A DNA stretch of 64,000 nt, from contig NZ_PISP01000001.1 in assembly GCF_002834295.1 (NCBI RefSeq), forward strand, positions 558,001 to 622,000. The letters run 5' to 3'. The first letter of the stretch is position 1; every line of letters begins with the position of its first letter. The stretch is from Rhodohalobacter barkolensis (GTDB lineage: Bacteria; Bacteroidota; Rhodothermia; Balneolales; Balneolaceae). This document shows, one piece after another, positions 18,059 to 27,563 of this stretch. The position numbers and the translations under genes are program-made. The notes beneath the pieces were generated by a model. It had not been told where the DNA came from, ran no database searches, and was given only the letters and a program-made list of their open reading frames with translations.

Positions 18059-18799
18059 TTACCTTTTTGGCTTAGTACTCATAAATAGATCAAAACCGGT
18101 CATCGGTATCGGTTTACCGTGATAGAGAAATCCTTCGGCGTACTCAAACCCACCGAGGTGGCCAAAATATTTGGCGCGAGCCCGCAGAGCTTCAAAAAAA
18201 TTTGGATCTGAGATATAGGTTTCCGGCTCATCCCCGGGATCAGCAACGTTAAATTGCGTTGCAAAAGCTTGAATGGCTTTTTCTTTGATTTCTAAGGTGT
18301 TTGTAATATCGAAGACAAAGTCGGGCTCAAAAGGCCGGTCCTGCATGTAGTGGATGATATGAGCCGGACGGTGCGGTTCCTGTAAATTTCCGTTTTTATC
18401 CTTTGTTTCAATTTTGACGAGACCGCTGTAGAAGATGGCATCCACCAGGAGGCGGGATGCATCACCATGATCCGGATGGCGGTCGGAGGGAGCTGTAATC
18501 AAACAAACATGGGGACGATATTTGCGAACAGCCTGAATAATTGGGAGATGTAACTCCCGTGTGTTTTCAAGCTGAGTGTCGGTTAAACCGAGATTTTCCC
18601 TGGCTGCCAGGCCGAGAATATCTGCGGCTTTTGCAGCCTCTTTCATTCTGATTTTCGGTGTTCCGCGAGATCCCATTTCTCCTCGGGTCAGATCAACTAC
18701 GGCAACTTTTTTTCCCTGCTGAACCAACCCTGCAAGTGTTCCTGAACAACTGAGTTCAGTATCGTCGGGGTGAGCCCCAAAAGCTAAAATATCGATCAT
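18059..18799 (-). CDS. bshB1: Bacillithiol biosynthesis deacetylase BshB1
   Basis: Zinc-dependent LmbE/PIG-L family deacetylase that converts GlcNAc-malate to GlcN-malate in bacillithiol synthesis. The zinc motif AHPDDTEL is at residues 9-16 and HPDHGDAS at about 108-115. The stretch LTRGEMGSRGTP and the overall 246-residue length match BshB1 rather than generic PIG-L proteins. It is followed at 31 bases by an AraC-type regulator. The low-molecular-weight thiol of this organism is therefore probably bacillithiol, provided bshA and bshC lie elsewhere in the genome. Confidence 0.92.
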   Translation of the reverse strand: MIDILAFGAHPDDTELSCSGTLAGLVQQGKKVAVVDLTRGEMGSRGTPKIRMKEAAKAADILGLAARENLGLTDTQLENTRELHLPIIQAVRKYRPHVCLITAPSDRHPDHGDASRLLVDAIFYSGLVKIETKDKNGNLQEPHRPAHIIHYMQDRPFEPDFVFDITNTLEIKEKAIQAFATQFNVADPGDEPETYISDPNFFEALRARAKYFGHLGGFEYAEGFLYHGKPIPMTGFDLFMSTKPKR

Positions 18800-18954
18800 G
18801 TTCTGTCTGTGTTATAATTGATTTATATTTTTTCAAATATAATGAAACGAAAGCAGTTTATTTCCGTATCGTCTGCTGATCGTCATGTTATTATACGTCG
18901 ACGCGCATCATTTAAATTTTTAAATTGAATGAAGCGTTCAAAAAACAAAAATTT

Positions 18955-20187
18955 ATGTATCGAATTCTTACCAGTATAACCGAGGGGTTTAAGATTGCAC
19001 TTTCATCTTTATGGGCAAATAAGATGCGGGCAATTTTAACCACAACCTGTATTGTGATCGGGATTGTTTCCGTAACGGCAATGAATACAATAACAGACGG
19101 TGTAGACCGCTCCTTTGATGAAAGTATGGATATGCTGGGAAGAAATGTGGTGTTTGTTGAGAAATGGCCATGGGGTTTTGGTGGAGAGTATAAATGGTGG
19201 GAATATCGAAACCGCCGTGAACTGGAACTCAAATACGTTGATCAAGTGCGTGATCTTGTTCCCAATGCGTCTGCAGTATCGGGACGTGTCTATCGTTCTA
19301 CATCCGTTCGTTATGAAGACCGAAGCGCTGAAGGAGTTGGACTCAGCGGGGCAACAGCCACCTATTTCCAGACAGCCGGACTAAATATTGATGATGGCCG
19401 TGCTTTCAGTGAAGCCGATGAACAGCGATCAGCCAGAGTTGTAGTGATTGGCAGCGGAGTGGCAGAAGCTCTTTTCCCCGATGTAGACCCGATTGGTAAA
19501 AGGGTGCGCATTAGAGGCCAGCGATTTACGGTGATCGGTACGCTGGAGAGTCAGGGTAGTTTTTTGGGAATGGAAGATCTGGATAATGAGATGGTAATTC
19601 CGATTGGCGCTATGGCAACAATTTACGATTTGCGATATGGCCTTAGATTATCAGTGCAGTTTCCCAATGAAGAAATGTTGGTCGACGGTGAATATGAGGT
19701 GATTGGGGCCATGAGGCAAATTCGCGGACTCGATCCGATGGAGGACGATGATTTTGCGATCAATAAAGCGGCACTTTTTGAGCAGGAGTTTCAGAGCATG
19801 AAAGTAGCCATCTACGGAATCGGGATTTTTCTCACTGGCCTTGCACTGTTTGTGGGCGGTATCGGAGTGATGAATATCATGTTTGTTTCTGTAAAAGAGC
19901 GAACCAAAGAGATAGGAATACGGAAAGCAGTGGGTGCACAGTCGTGGGAAATCCTGCTGCAGTTTTTAATGGAATCGATTGTAATCTGTCTGTTTGGCGG
20001 GGTGATTGGCGTACTGCTTTCGATTGGGGTGACTGAGCTCATCAACCAAATTTTTGTGGCCTACCTGGACTGGACCACCGTTCTGAACGCCATTCTGCTC
20101 TGTACATTTATAGGTATACTTTTCGGTTATTTGCCATCGAGCCGCGCAGCAAAATCTGATCCAATTGAATCACTGAGGTACGAGTAA
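18955..20187 (+). CDS. MacB-like ABC transporter permease (first of a pair)
   Basis: FtsX/MacB-fold permease of about 410 residues with an N-terminal helix (IALSSLWANKMRAILTTTCIVIGI), a large periplasmic MacB_PCD domain and three C-terminal helices (from IGIFLTGLALFVGGIGVMNIMF). The closing SSRAAKSDPIESLRYE is diagnostic. I start it at the ATG 18955; a TTG ten codons upstream is less likely. There is no nucleotide-binding domain, so it depends on a separate ATPase, probably the one at 25944-26675. The next permease begins one base after its stop. Confidence 0.93.
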   Translation: MYRILTSITEGFKIALSSLWANKMRAILTTTCIVIGIVSVTAMNTITDGVDRSFDESMDMLGRNVVFVEKWPWGFGGEYKWWEYRNRRELELKYVDQVRDLVPNASAVSGRVYRSTSVRYEDRSAEGVGLSGATATYFQTAGLNIDDGRAFSEADEQRSARVVVIGSGVAEALFPDVDPIGKRVRIRGQRFTVIGTLESQGSFLGMEDLDNEMVIPIGAMATIYDLRYGLRLSVQFPNEEMLVDGEYEVIGAMRQIRGLDPMEDDDFAINKAALFEQEFQSMKVAIYGIGIFLTGLALFVGGIGVMNIMFVSVKERTKEIGIRKAVGAQSWEILLQFLMESIVICLFGGVIGVLLSIGVTELINQIFVAYLDWTTVLNAILLCTFIGILFGYLPSSRAAKSDPIESLRYE

Positions 20188-20188
20188 T

Positions 20189-21415
20189 ATGAATATCATT
20201 GAAGTTTTCAGACAGGCAGTTGACTCTATCCGGGCCAATAAACTACGCTCGTCACTTACGCTATTGGCCATCGCAGTAGGGGTATTTGCCATTATCAGTG
20301 CCAATACCGCTGTGCTTGTACTTGATACTTACTTCAAGGATACACTTAGCTTGATGGGTGGGGATGTGATCACGGTTTCCAAAACTCCGGCCATCTCCAT
20401 GGGTCCGACGGATTGGGAAAAGTATCGAAACCGGGAAGATTTAACCATTGCACAGATGGAAAGGCTGGAAGACCTTACATACATAACCGAAGGAGTAGGT
20501 CCAAACAGAACGTATCGCACGACGCGTGTCTCTTACAATGATGAGGAAACGGAACCCAATATCGGTATTCGCGGAGGTAATGAGAACTATCTCGATAACA
20601 ACGCATACACCATTGAAGAGGGCCGGAATTTTATGCCCGAGGATATGGACTATGCCCGATCGGTTGCCATTATCGGGGCTGACGTTAAAGATGCTCTGTT
20701 CGAAAGAGAACAGGCTCTGAGTAAAACAATTCGAATAGAGGGACGACCTTACACGGTGATTGGTGTCACCGAAGCAAAAGGGAATGTATTTGGCAGCACA
20801 ATGGATCGATTTGTGGTGATCCCATATACAAATCTGGCCGGTATTTACGGTAAGAATCAGAATATTGGAATTCAGGTACGTGCGGGTTCTGTGGACCGCA
20901 TTGAAGCTGCAATTGATGAAATTACCGGTGTGTTGCGCGCAATTAGAAAAGTTGACCCGGCCAATCCCAACGATTTTGAAATTAGCACCAACGAAACACT
21001 TGGAAATGCTTTCGATAGCTTTACCGGAATACTCTACATGATCGGTTTTGTGATCGGTGGAATTGTATTACTTGGAGCCGGAATTGGTGTAATGAACATT
21101 ATGCTGGTTTCCGTGAGTGAACGTACAAGAGAGATCGGTGTTCGTAAAGCTGTCGGAGCCACCCGAAAAGCAATCGTTTCTCAATTTCTGATGGAATCGA
21201 TAGCCATCTGCCAGATTGGAGGAGTCATTGGGATAATCATTGGTGCGGGATTAGGAAATGCTGCAGCCATATGGCTCGACTCAAGTATTGTGATTCCGTG
21301 GCAGTCTGCTGTTGGCGGCGTAGTCGGTATGACAATTGTAGGTGTCGTATTTGGTGTGTATCCGGCCTTCAAAGCGGCTCAACTTGATCCGATAGAGAGC
21401 CTTCGCTACGAGTAG
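20189..21415 (+). CDS. MacB-like ABC transporter permease (second of a pair)
   Basis: 408-residue paralogue of the preceding permease, with the same architecture: an N-terminal helix after SIRANKLRSSLTLLAIAVG, a periplasmic domain, then IGGIVLLGAGIGVMNIMLVSVSERTREIGVRKAVGA and the terminal FKAAQLDPIESLRYE. The two permeases are likely a heterodimer. Spacing of one base from the previous stop implies translational coupling. The partner adaptor, outer-membrane factor and ATPase are encoded 1.8-5.3 kb downstream on the same strand. Confidence 0.93.
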   Translation: MNIIEVFRQAVDSIRANKLRSSLTLLAIAVGVFAIISANTAVLVLDTYFKDTLSLMGGDVITVSKTPAISMGPTDWEKYRNREDLTIAQMERLEDLTYITEGVGPNRTYRTTRVSYNDEETEPNIGIRGGNENYLDNNAYTIEEGRNFMPEDMDYARSVAIIGADVKDALFEREQALSKTIRIEGRPYTVIGVTEAKGNVFGSTMDRFVVIPYTNLAGIYGKNQNIGIQVRAGSVDRIEAAIDEITGVLRAIRKVDPANPNDFEISTNETLGNAFDSFTGILYMIGFVIGGIVLLGAGIGVMNIMLVSVSERTREIGVRKAVGATRKAIVSQFLMESIAICQIGGVIGIIIGAGLGNAAAIWLDSSIVIPWQSAVGGVVGMTIVGVVFGVYPAFKAAQLDPIESLRYE

Positions 21416-22053
21416 TGTGAACTATGTAAAGGGTCGCTTGACCCGTATGTGGAGCCCAAGATTGTTAGATTATCCTGAATATTTGATTTGCTTATTCACC
21501 CGCCTGACGGAAATCAAAAGTGTGGTGATGAACGCTTACTGACCATAGAGCACAAACAACAAATCGAAATCCATTTTGACACACCCATGCCTCAATCCCC
21601 TCTCAAGAGGGGAAGCATTGAAACCTTAATTTATGCTCGATATGCCTGAATCTGATTAGCTCTCCCGATCAAAAACATTGGGACAGGCAATACGCAGTGC
21701 GGGGTAAATATCGAATATAAAATTCCCGCCGAATAGAGTGATTTGCCTGAACTGTTGTATAGGATTTTGGCGGATTTTTAAGGTCTGATTTTAAACAAAA
21801 TTTCTCTTCTACATGAATTAAAGACTGCATTGTTTTGTCCAAAAACTGTAAATCTGTTTGCAAATTTCACTGTTCTGATGATCAAACAGCCTCTGTAATA
21901 GGATGGGAGAGTCGTTTATTATCAGAAATTTAGAATCGAACTGCTCTTATTGAAAAACCGTTTTATCATTACCTGCCAAGGTGTTATTTTAACTTTACAC
22001 CGTTAACAAAAAAACGGGTTTAAAAAATATTTCAATTGAAAACGGTTTACGCC
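21416..22053. other. Gene-free stretch with a small hairpin repeat
   Basis: About 640 bases without a convincing gene. It holds GGGTC-GCTT-GACCC right after the permease stop (21430-21443) and the hairpin CCCCTC-TCAA-GAGGGG at 21597-21612, a relative of the repeats at 10363-10488. The rest is AT-rich; the promoter of the following three-gene operon must lie near its end. Confidence 0.6.
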
Positions 22054-22257
22054 ATGAATGAAGATATTATCAGCGATTTGAATGAAGAGTTGGAAGGTGT
22101 GATTGAGGAAGGATATTCTTTTCTGCAGGATGAAGAACTGCAGGAAAAGATACAGGAGTTAAAAACTGAATCTGAACTTCTCATCAGAAAACATCCGATA
22201 AAAAGTGTGTTAATTGGTGCAGCAGCAGGATATCTGTTAGCCAGGCTACTAAAGTAA
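22054..22257 (+). CDS. YqjD/DUF883-like small membrane-anchored protein
   Basis: 67 residues if started at ATG 22054; a TTG six codons upstream is possible. It has a charged amphipathic helix (SDLNEELEGVIEEGYSFLQDEELQEKIQELK) and a C-terminal membrane anchor with the pattern HPIKSVLIGAAAGYLLARLLK, the hallmark of YqjD/ElaB/DUF883 proteins, which in E. coli sit in the inner membrane and bind ribosomes in stationary phase. It is first in an operon with YqjE-like and YqjK-like genes. Confidence 0.8.
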   Translation: MNEDIISDLNEELEGVIEEGYSFLQDEELQEKIQELKTESELLIRKHPIKSVLIGAAAGYLLARLLK

Positions 22258-22267
22258 ATCAAACTTC

Positions 22268-22681
22268 ATGAATGAGAGTCAACAAGATAGCGAGCAGAAG
22301 GATAGTTTCAGAAGAGAAATACGGGTGTATGTAGAAAAGCGTATTCAGTTGGTAAGTGTAGCAATTTCTGAACAGATTTCTTTGATGATTGCACAGTCAT
22401 TTCAGAAACTGGCCGGTATGCTTCTGATCAGTTCTGCCATACTTTTTTTATGGCTGGCACTCTCATTTTTTTTAGGCGACCTGTTGAATAATACCAGCCT
22501 TGGTTTTCTGATCGCCTCCGGTCCGCTATTTATATTTGGATTTATTTTTATTCGGTCAAGCTCGAAAAAAATTACGGATCGAATACAGGCACAACTCATA
22601 TCCAGATTAATGGATGGTTTCGAAGAATCTTTTAAGATTGAAAAATTAAATCAAGAAGAGGACAGCTCTGGAAAAGAATAA
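22268..22681 (+). CDS. YqjE-like / phage-holin-III family membrane protein
   Basis: 137 residues with two adjacent hydrophobic helices (AGMLLISSAILFLWLALSFFLG and TSLGFLIASGPLFIFGFIFI) flanked by basic and acidic amphipathic tails. This is the layout of DUF1469/YqjE, often labelled phage holin superfamily III although no phage is involved. The gene starts 10 bases after the YqjD-like gene and ends 10 bases before the next, so the trio is one operon. Envelope stress is the usual association. Confidence 0.82.
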   Translation: MNESQQDSEQKDSFRREIRVYVEKRIQLVSVAISEQISLMIAQSFQKLAGMLLISSAILFLWLALSFFLGDLLNNTSLGFLIASGPLFIFGFIFIRSSSKKITDRIQAQLISRLMDGFEESFKIEKLNQEEDSSGKE

Positions 22682-22691
22682 AAACATAACA

Positions 22692-23063
22692 ATGGCTGAA
22701 GTGAAGGAGCGAAAGAGAAAGCTTGAAGAGGAGATCCGTTTACTCGAATCAGGCTTTGAAGCACGCATTTCTAATGTAAAGAAGGGGATAGGCAGCGCCG
22801 TCAATCCAAAAAAATATGTAAAGAAAAATCCGTTAAAATCTGTTGCCGTAGCCGCTGCGGCAGGATTTACCCTGGGGATGTTAAAAAGAAGCAAAAAATC
22901 CCGCAACTATTCTAAAGTAAAATCAAACCCGGGAAGTGGAATTTCGTCTATTCTAATGAACGAATTAAAGCACATGGCTGTACAGAAAGCGATGTACTTT
23001 ATTTCTGATTTGGTGGATCAGCAAATCGCCGACAGAAAAAGTTCATCCTCAAAAGAGAAATAA
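22692..23063 (+). CDS. YqjK-position small protein with glycine-rich helix
   Basis: 123 residues: a charged N-terminal coiled segment (KERKRKLEEEIRLLESGFEARI), then KYVKKNPLKSVAVAAAAGFTLGMLKR, a short hydrophobic helix after an NP-K motif similar to the anchor of the first gene of the operon, and a basic tail. No named family is certain. Its place as third gene after YqjD- and YqjE-like genes suggests the same envelope-associated complex. Confidence 0.72.
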   Translation: MAEVKERKRKLEEEIRLLESGFEARISNVKKGIGSAVNPKKYVKKNPLKSVAVAAAAGFTLGMLKRSKKSRNYSKVKSNPGSGISSILMNELKHMAVQKAMYFISDLVDQQIADRKSSSSKEK

Positions 23064-23193
23064 CTACCATTTCTCCACTCTAAATCAGGTTTTTGTAAAA
23101 AAACGTATTAAATCACTAATACGTACCAATTTTACTGTAACTCTGTTTAAACTTTCTCGTGTAACATCAATAAATAACTTCAACTACCGAACG

Positions 23194-24543
23194 ATGCAGA
23201 AACTATTACTAACCACATTACTGTTTTTATTTCCAATTTTGAGTGTAGCCCAGTCGCAGTCTATGACGATTGAAGAAGCTATTCAAACCTCTCTTGATAA
23301 CAACTATCAATTAAAGCAGGCAGAAAATACACGTGACCTGTCGGATACAAGAGTTCGGAGTGCACAGGCTGATTTTCTTCCCTCACTGAATGCCAGCTTT
23401 AGCGGTTCAAGAAACGTGGGTCGGCAGTTTGTTCAGGAAGATCTCTCTTTCGAAGACAGAACGACTTATGGATTGAATGGTGGATTGAACGCTAACATTA
23501 CCATTTTTGATGGATTTACTAACATCTCAAATCTGCGTGCCGCGCAGGCAGATCAAGAGTCGGAGCAGCTGAGCTTTCAACGTCTTAAAGAGAGTGTCAT
23601 GTTCGATACAGCAAGCCGGTTTCTGGAAGTGGTGCTCAATCAGGAACTGTTAAAGATTGCTGAAAGCAACCTGGAAGCATCTACAAGTCAGCTTGAACGA
23701 ATTACGGCACAGGTTGAGGTGGGATCGCGGCCAACCGTTGACCAATATAATCAGGAGTCGGTAGTGGCAAATGATGAGCTGGCGGTTATTCAGCGCGAAA
23801 ATGCACTCGAAGTGAGTATGGGGCGTTTGGTCAGAATTATGCAGGATGAATCGATTAATCAAGTTGATCCGGTAATGCCAACCGTTGATGAGTTGGCACT
23901 GATGCCACTAGATTTGGATCTGCAAGAGATGATTTCTGCCGCTATGGAACAGAGAAGCGATATTCGTGCGCAGGAATATGACATCGAGAGTAATTTTCAG
24001 AACTACAGAATTGCAAGAGGCCAGCATCTGCCAACGATTTCTGCAAGTGCAGGATTTAACGGTAGCTATAGCGATCAGTTATTAGACCCAATAACCAGAG
24101 AGACTGTCTCTTTTCAGGATCAGTTTTTTGATCAAAACGTTCGACGGAATCTGGGCTTTTCTATTCAAATACCAATCTTTAACCGATGGAATACACGAAC
24201 CAATATTGAAAGTGCGAGAGTACAGCTTCGCAACAGCGAACTGGCGATGGAGAACGTTCGATTCCAGGTTACGGAAGAGGTACGGCAGGCATACAACGAC
24301 TATCAGTCTGTAGTTAAAGAGTTGGAGTCCACAGAAAAAGCATTGATTGCAGCCGAGAGAGCTTATGAAACTGAACAACAGCGCTATGAGGTCGGTTCAT
24401 CAACGTTGATTGAGCTCAACCAGGCGAATGCAAACTTCGTACAGGCACAGAGTAACCGAATTCAAGCCGTATACAATTTTGTGTTCCAGGAAAAACTGCT
24501 CGATTTCTATATCGGTCAGCTGGATAATGAATTTCAATTTTAA
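23194..24543 (+). CDS. TolC family outer-membrane efflux protein
   Basis: 449-residue outer-membrane channel subunit. A signal peptide (LLLTTLLFLFPILSVAQS) precedes the first OEP repeat, MTIEEAIQTSLDNNYQLKQAENT, and the second repeat is visible around RSDIRAQEYDIESNFQNYRIARGQHLPT and IPIFNRWNTRTNIESA. Two long coiled-coil halves are typical of TolC. It leads a tight unit with a MacA-like adaptor (25 bases later) and an ABC ATPase, so it is the outer-membrane exit of this efflux pump. Confidence 0.93.
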   Translation: MQKLLLTTLLFLFPILSVAQSQSMTIEEAIQTSLDNNYQLKQAENTRDLSDTRVRSAQADFLPSLNASFSGSRNVGRQFVQEDLSFEDRTTYGLNGGLNANITIFDGFTNISNLRAAQADQESEQLSFQRLKESVMFDTASRFLEVVLNQELLKIAESNLEASTSQLERITAQVEVGSRPTVDQYNQESVVANDELAVIQRENALEVSMGRLVRIMQDESINQVDPVMPTVDELALMPLDLDLQEMISAAMEQRSDIRAQEYDIESNFQNYRIARGQHLPTISASAGFNGSYSDQLLDPITRETVSFQDQFFDQNVRRNLGFSIQIPIFNRWNTRTNIESARVQLRNSELAMENVRFQVTEEVRQAYNDYQSVVKELESTEKALIAAERAYETEQQRYEVGSSTLIELNQANANFVQAQSNRIQAVYNFVFQEKLLDFYIGQLDNEFQF

Positions 24544-24568
24544 TAAAAACTAAATTAGACGTAAGGTG

Positions 24569-25942
24569 ATGGGGAAACAAAAATCCGCTACAAAAAAGCT
24601 TTTAAAAATTCTGGGTATCATTCTTTTTGCATTTGTTACGCTGGCGGTGATTGCAAAAACAGCCGGCTGGCTGGATGGCGGTTCAGCGGAGAAAGAGGTT
24701 GAAACCCGTGAAGCTGAATTAAGAACCATCACCCAGCTGGTTTCAGCATCGGGTAGAATACAACCGGAGACTGAGGTTATTATTCGTCCGGATGTATCCG
24801 GTGAAATCATTGAGCTGAATGTAAAAGAGGGAGATTTTGTACGTGAGGGAGAACTTCTACTGCGCATCAAACCTGATATTTATGAAGCCCGAATTGATGA
24901 ACTGAACGCTTCACTTCTTACGCAACAGTCCAGAATGGAGCAGGCGCGGTCGAACATGCTACAGGCCGAGGCAGAATTCCGGAAGAACGAGCAGCTTTAT
25001 GAGCGTGACTTGATTTCTGAACTGGAGTACATGCAGGTCAAAAACAACTATGAGGCTCAGCAAGCGAACTTCAAGGCAGCCGAGTATCAGATTGAAAGCG
25101 CTCGTGCTCAGCTTAGAAGAGCTGAAGAAGAGTTACAGCAGACAGTAATACGATCTCCCAGAGACGGTACCATAAGCCGATTGTCGGTAGAGAGCGGTGA
25201 ACGTGTTCTGGGTCAGGCACAAACAGCCGGAACGGAGATGATGCGCATTGCCCGTATGGAACAGATGGAGGTTGAAGTAGATGTAAACGAGAACGACATT
25301 GTGAACGTCTCTCCAAATGATACTACGCTGATTGAAGTGGATGCCTACCCGAATCGAATTTTTGAGGGATTGGTTACTGAAATTGCCAACTCCGCAGATG
25401 TGAGTGGTGGCGGATCAGCCGATCAGGTGACGAACTACAAGGTAAAGATTCGAATCATCACTCCACATAATCTGGATCAGGCTGCAGATCGTGTTTTGGC
25501 ACAATCAGAAGAGGTATCTGAAGTACCTGAATCGGTACCAAACTTTAAACCGGGAATGTCGGGTACGGTCGATATCAAAACCAATACGGTATATAACGTT
25601 GTTGCAATACCAATACAGGCGGTAACGGTTCGTGACTTTTCACAGGACTCCACCCAAACTGACGGTGAAGAATCAGATGAGGATGAAACTTCCGATGAGG
25701 AGACCCGTAATCAAGAAGAGGATTTCCGCAGAGTAGTATTCCTGAACGATAACGGCAAAGCCAAGCGGGTAGAGGTGGAAACCGGAATCAGCGATAACAC
25801 TCATATTCAAATTATGAGTGGTGTGGAAGCAGGTGATGAAGTGATAACGGGAAGCTACAGAGTGCTTTCCAGAGACCTGGATGACGGCGATCCGATCATT
25901 GTACAAAACAGAAATGAAATTGCAGCAAGCGGAGGAAACTAA
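24569..25942 (+). CDS. MacA/HlyD-like periplasmic adaptor
   Basis: Membrane-fusion protein linking the inner-membrane permeases to the TolC-like channel. An N-terminal anchor ([22 protein letters not shown]) is followed by the lipoyl half [30 protein letters not shown], a long coiled hairpin, the second lipoyl half [23 protein letters not shown], and beta-barrel and MP domains. An acidic insertion rich in D/E (about residues 355-378) interrupts the C-terminal domain, an oddity perhaps linked to salinity. I start at ATG 24569; the preceding in-frame GTG at 24566 is equally close to the AAGG site. Confidence 0.92.
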   Translation: MGKQKSATKKLLKILGIILFAFVTLAVIAKTAGWLDGGSAEKEVETREAELRTITQLVSASGRIQPETEVIIRPDVSGEIIELNVKEGDFVREGELLLRIKPDIYEARIDELNASLLTQQSRMEQARSNMLQAEAEFRKNEQLYERDLISELEYMQVKNNYEAQQANFKAAEYQIESARAQLRRAEEELQQTVIRSPRDGTISRLSVESGERVLGQAQTAGTEMMRIARMEQMEVEVDVNENDIVNVSPNDTTLIEVDAYPNRIFEGLVTEIANSADVSGGGSADQVTNYKVKIRIITPHNLDQAADRVLAQSEEVSEVPESVPNFKPGMSGTVDIKTNTVYNVVAIPIQAVTVRDFSQDSTQTDGEESDEDETSDEETRNQEEDFRRVVFLNDNGKAKRVEVETGISDNTHIQIMSGVEAGDEVITGSYRVLSRDLDDGDPIIVQNRNEIAASGGN

Positions 25943-25943
25943 G

Positions 25944-26675
25944 ATGGCTAAAAATATTATAGAAATTACGGACCTTTCACGTCACTATAAGATGGGTGAA
26001 ACCCTGGTGAGGGCACTGAACGGTGTTACATTTAATGTGGAAGAGAACGAGTATATTGCCATTATGGGTCCTTCAGGTTCCGGTAAATCGACGCTGATGA
26101 ATATGATCGGCTGCCTCGATACGCCAACCTCCGGTGAATATATTTTGAATGGGAATCGAGTGAGTGAACTGGATGACGCCGAGCTGGCCCAGGTGCGTAA
26201 CCGCGAGATCGGGTTTGTATTTCAGACCTTTAATCTGCTGCCCCGAACAGACTGTCTCAGTAACGTGGAGCTTCCGCTAATCTACTCCGGTATTCGCAGT
26301 TCTGAACGGAAAAAACGAGCCATTGATACGCTTACCAAGGTAGGACTAGGTGATCGTGTAGATCACAAGCCGAATGAGCTCTCGGGGGGACAACGACAGC
26401 GTGTAGCTATTGCCCGGGCATTGGTAAACAACCCATCCATACTTCTGGCCGATGAGCCGACAGGAAACCTCGATACCAAGACAGGAGAGGAGATCATGAA
26501 CCTGTTTGAAGAGCTTTACCGTGCCGGAAACACTATTATTCTGGTTACTCACGAAAATGAGATTGCAGAACATGCCCGGCGGGTGGTACGTCTTCGAGAC
26601 GGACTGGTTGAGTCTGACGAAAAAGTAGAAAAGCCGGTACTGTCCAACCGCGATTTGAACATGCAGCCGGCGTAG
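25944..26675 (+). CDS. MacB/LolD-type ABC transporter ATP-binding protein
   Basis: 243-residue ATPase. Walker [10 protein letters not shown] is at residues 42-50, the signature [15 protein letters not shown] and Walker [13 protein letters not shown] follow, with the switch VTHE. The start at 25944 follows GGAGG eight bases upstream and lies one base after the adaptor stop; a longer frame from 25881 would overlap the adaptor gene. The LolD/MacB subclass drives FtsX-fold permeases, so the probable partners are the two permeases at 18955-21415, which lack an ATPase of their own. Confidence 0.93.
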   Translation: MAKNIIEITDLSRHYKMGETLVRALNGVTFNVEENEYIAIMGPSGSGKSTLMNMIGCLDTPTSGEYILNGNRVSELDDAELAQVRNREIGFVFQTFNLLPRTDCLSNVELPLIYSGIRSSERKKRAIDTLTKVGLGDRVDHKPNELSGGQRQRVAIARALVNNPSILLADEPTGNLDTKTGEEIMNLFEELYRAGNTIILVTHENEIAEHARRVVRLRDGLVESDEKVEKPVLSNRDLNMQPA

Positions 26676-26759
26676 ATCAATACGAAATATCTTCCGATTA
26701 TTTTATCTATCTGACCGACTTTTGCAGATAGGTGGAGAGAATTACTTTTTATACTTTTT

Positions 26760-26798
26760 AAAAATGGGTTCGGACTTTTTTTAGTCGGTCCCATTTTT
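26760..26798 (+). terminator. Intrinsic terminator of the TolC-MacA-ATPase operon
   Basis: AAAAATGGG at 26760-26768 pairs with CCCATTTTT at 26790-26798, with an inner GGACT/AGTC helix around a T-rich loop. The T run of the second arm serves as the release tract, about 85 bases after the ATPase stop. Confidence 0.75.
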
Positions 26799-26876
26799 GT
26801 ATAATATTTTAGTTTAAGTGGTTTGATTAATTAAAAGTCTGACTCCAATAGTTTTTTTAGAGTTCTATTATTCGAA

Positions 26877-27326
26877 ATGAAATCAACTCAAAAACATACG
26901 ATAGCCTTTATTCACTACTTAGTGTTATTGAGTGGAATCGTACTCTTTACAATCTTACCTATTGACAATCATGTTGGTGATGACGAATCATCGCTTTTTG
27001 TGAGTCATGATATTGAATACGAGTCTGTTGACGAACCGGAAGAAAAAGATTCTAAACATCCAAGTGACTTCCTTGATCTTACCTTTAAGGAAACACCTGA
27101 GAAAAAAGAATCATCAATTGGCTTTAGCAGTCTTGCCATACTAAAGCAAGGAATTACCGCTTCAGAAATCGGTATAATCAAGCTTATACTGGATAGATCT
27201 TATTACTTAAAAAGAGCCGGGCAATTATCAATTGATTACAGTCTCGCTTTCATAAACAAGCCTGTAAATCATGTATCTCTTCCTTTTCATATTCTTGCCA
27301 GCAGTATTGCTATAAATGCACCATAG
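26877..27326 (+). CDS. Hypothetical membrane-anchored protein
   Basis: 149 residues with an N-terminal hydrophobic segment (TIAFIHYLVLLSGIVLFTILPI), then an acidic extracytoplasmic stretch (DDESSLFVSHDIEYESVDEPEEKD) and a less hydrophobic C-terminal half. I recognise no family. It has its own spacing of 200 bases from the upstream operon terminator and 237 bases to the serine hydrolase, so it is probably monocistronic. Reality is supported by frame length and leader, not by homology. Confidence 0.55.
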   Translation: MKSTQKHTIAFIHYLVLLSGIVLFTILPIDNHVGDDESSLFVSHDIEYESVDEPEEKDSKHPSDFLDLTFKETPEKKESSIGFSSLAILKQGITASEIGIIKLILDRSYYLKRAGQLSIDYSLAFINKPVNHVSLPFHILASSIAINAP

Positions 27327-27563
27327 TAATATAAAAGTATGGTGAGCTTCTCACCCTTAAGAAGTTCCTTAGTCTTGCCTTAAGACTGTCAAACAATACC
27401 CGGAATTCAACTAAACAGTTCTGATTTATCTGCATAAGAAGGATCATTTCTGTTGTAGCTGTAATTCTTTTTATGCCCTTGGAAAGGTTTGTTCAAGAAT
27501 AATCCAAACTTCGGTAGAATAACTGGGGAATAGATGTATCTCAAAATATTCTACTAAAAAAGT

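Noticed and set aside
21669-21863. 64-residue minus-strand frame between the permeases and the YqjD-like gene
   Set aside because: Low-complexity translation, no ribosome site and no family resemblance.
22268-22681. Holin-like gene as sign of a prophage
   Set aside because: The protein fits YqjE/DUF1469, its neighbours are YqjD- and YqjK-like, and no phage structural or integrase gene is present.
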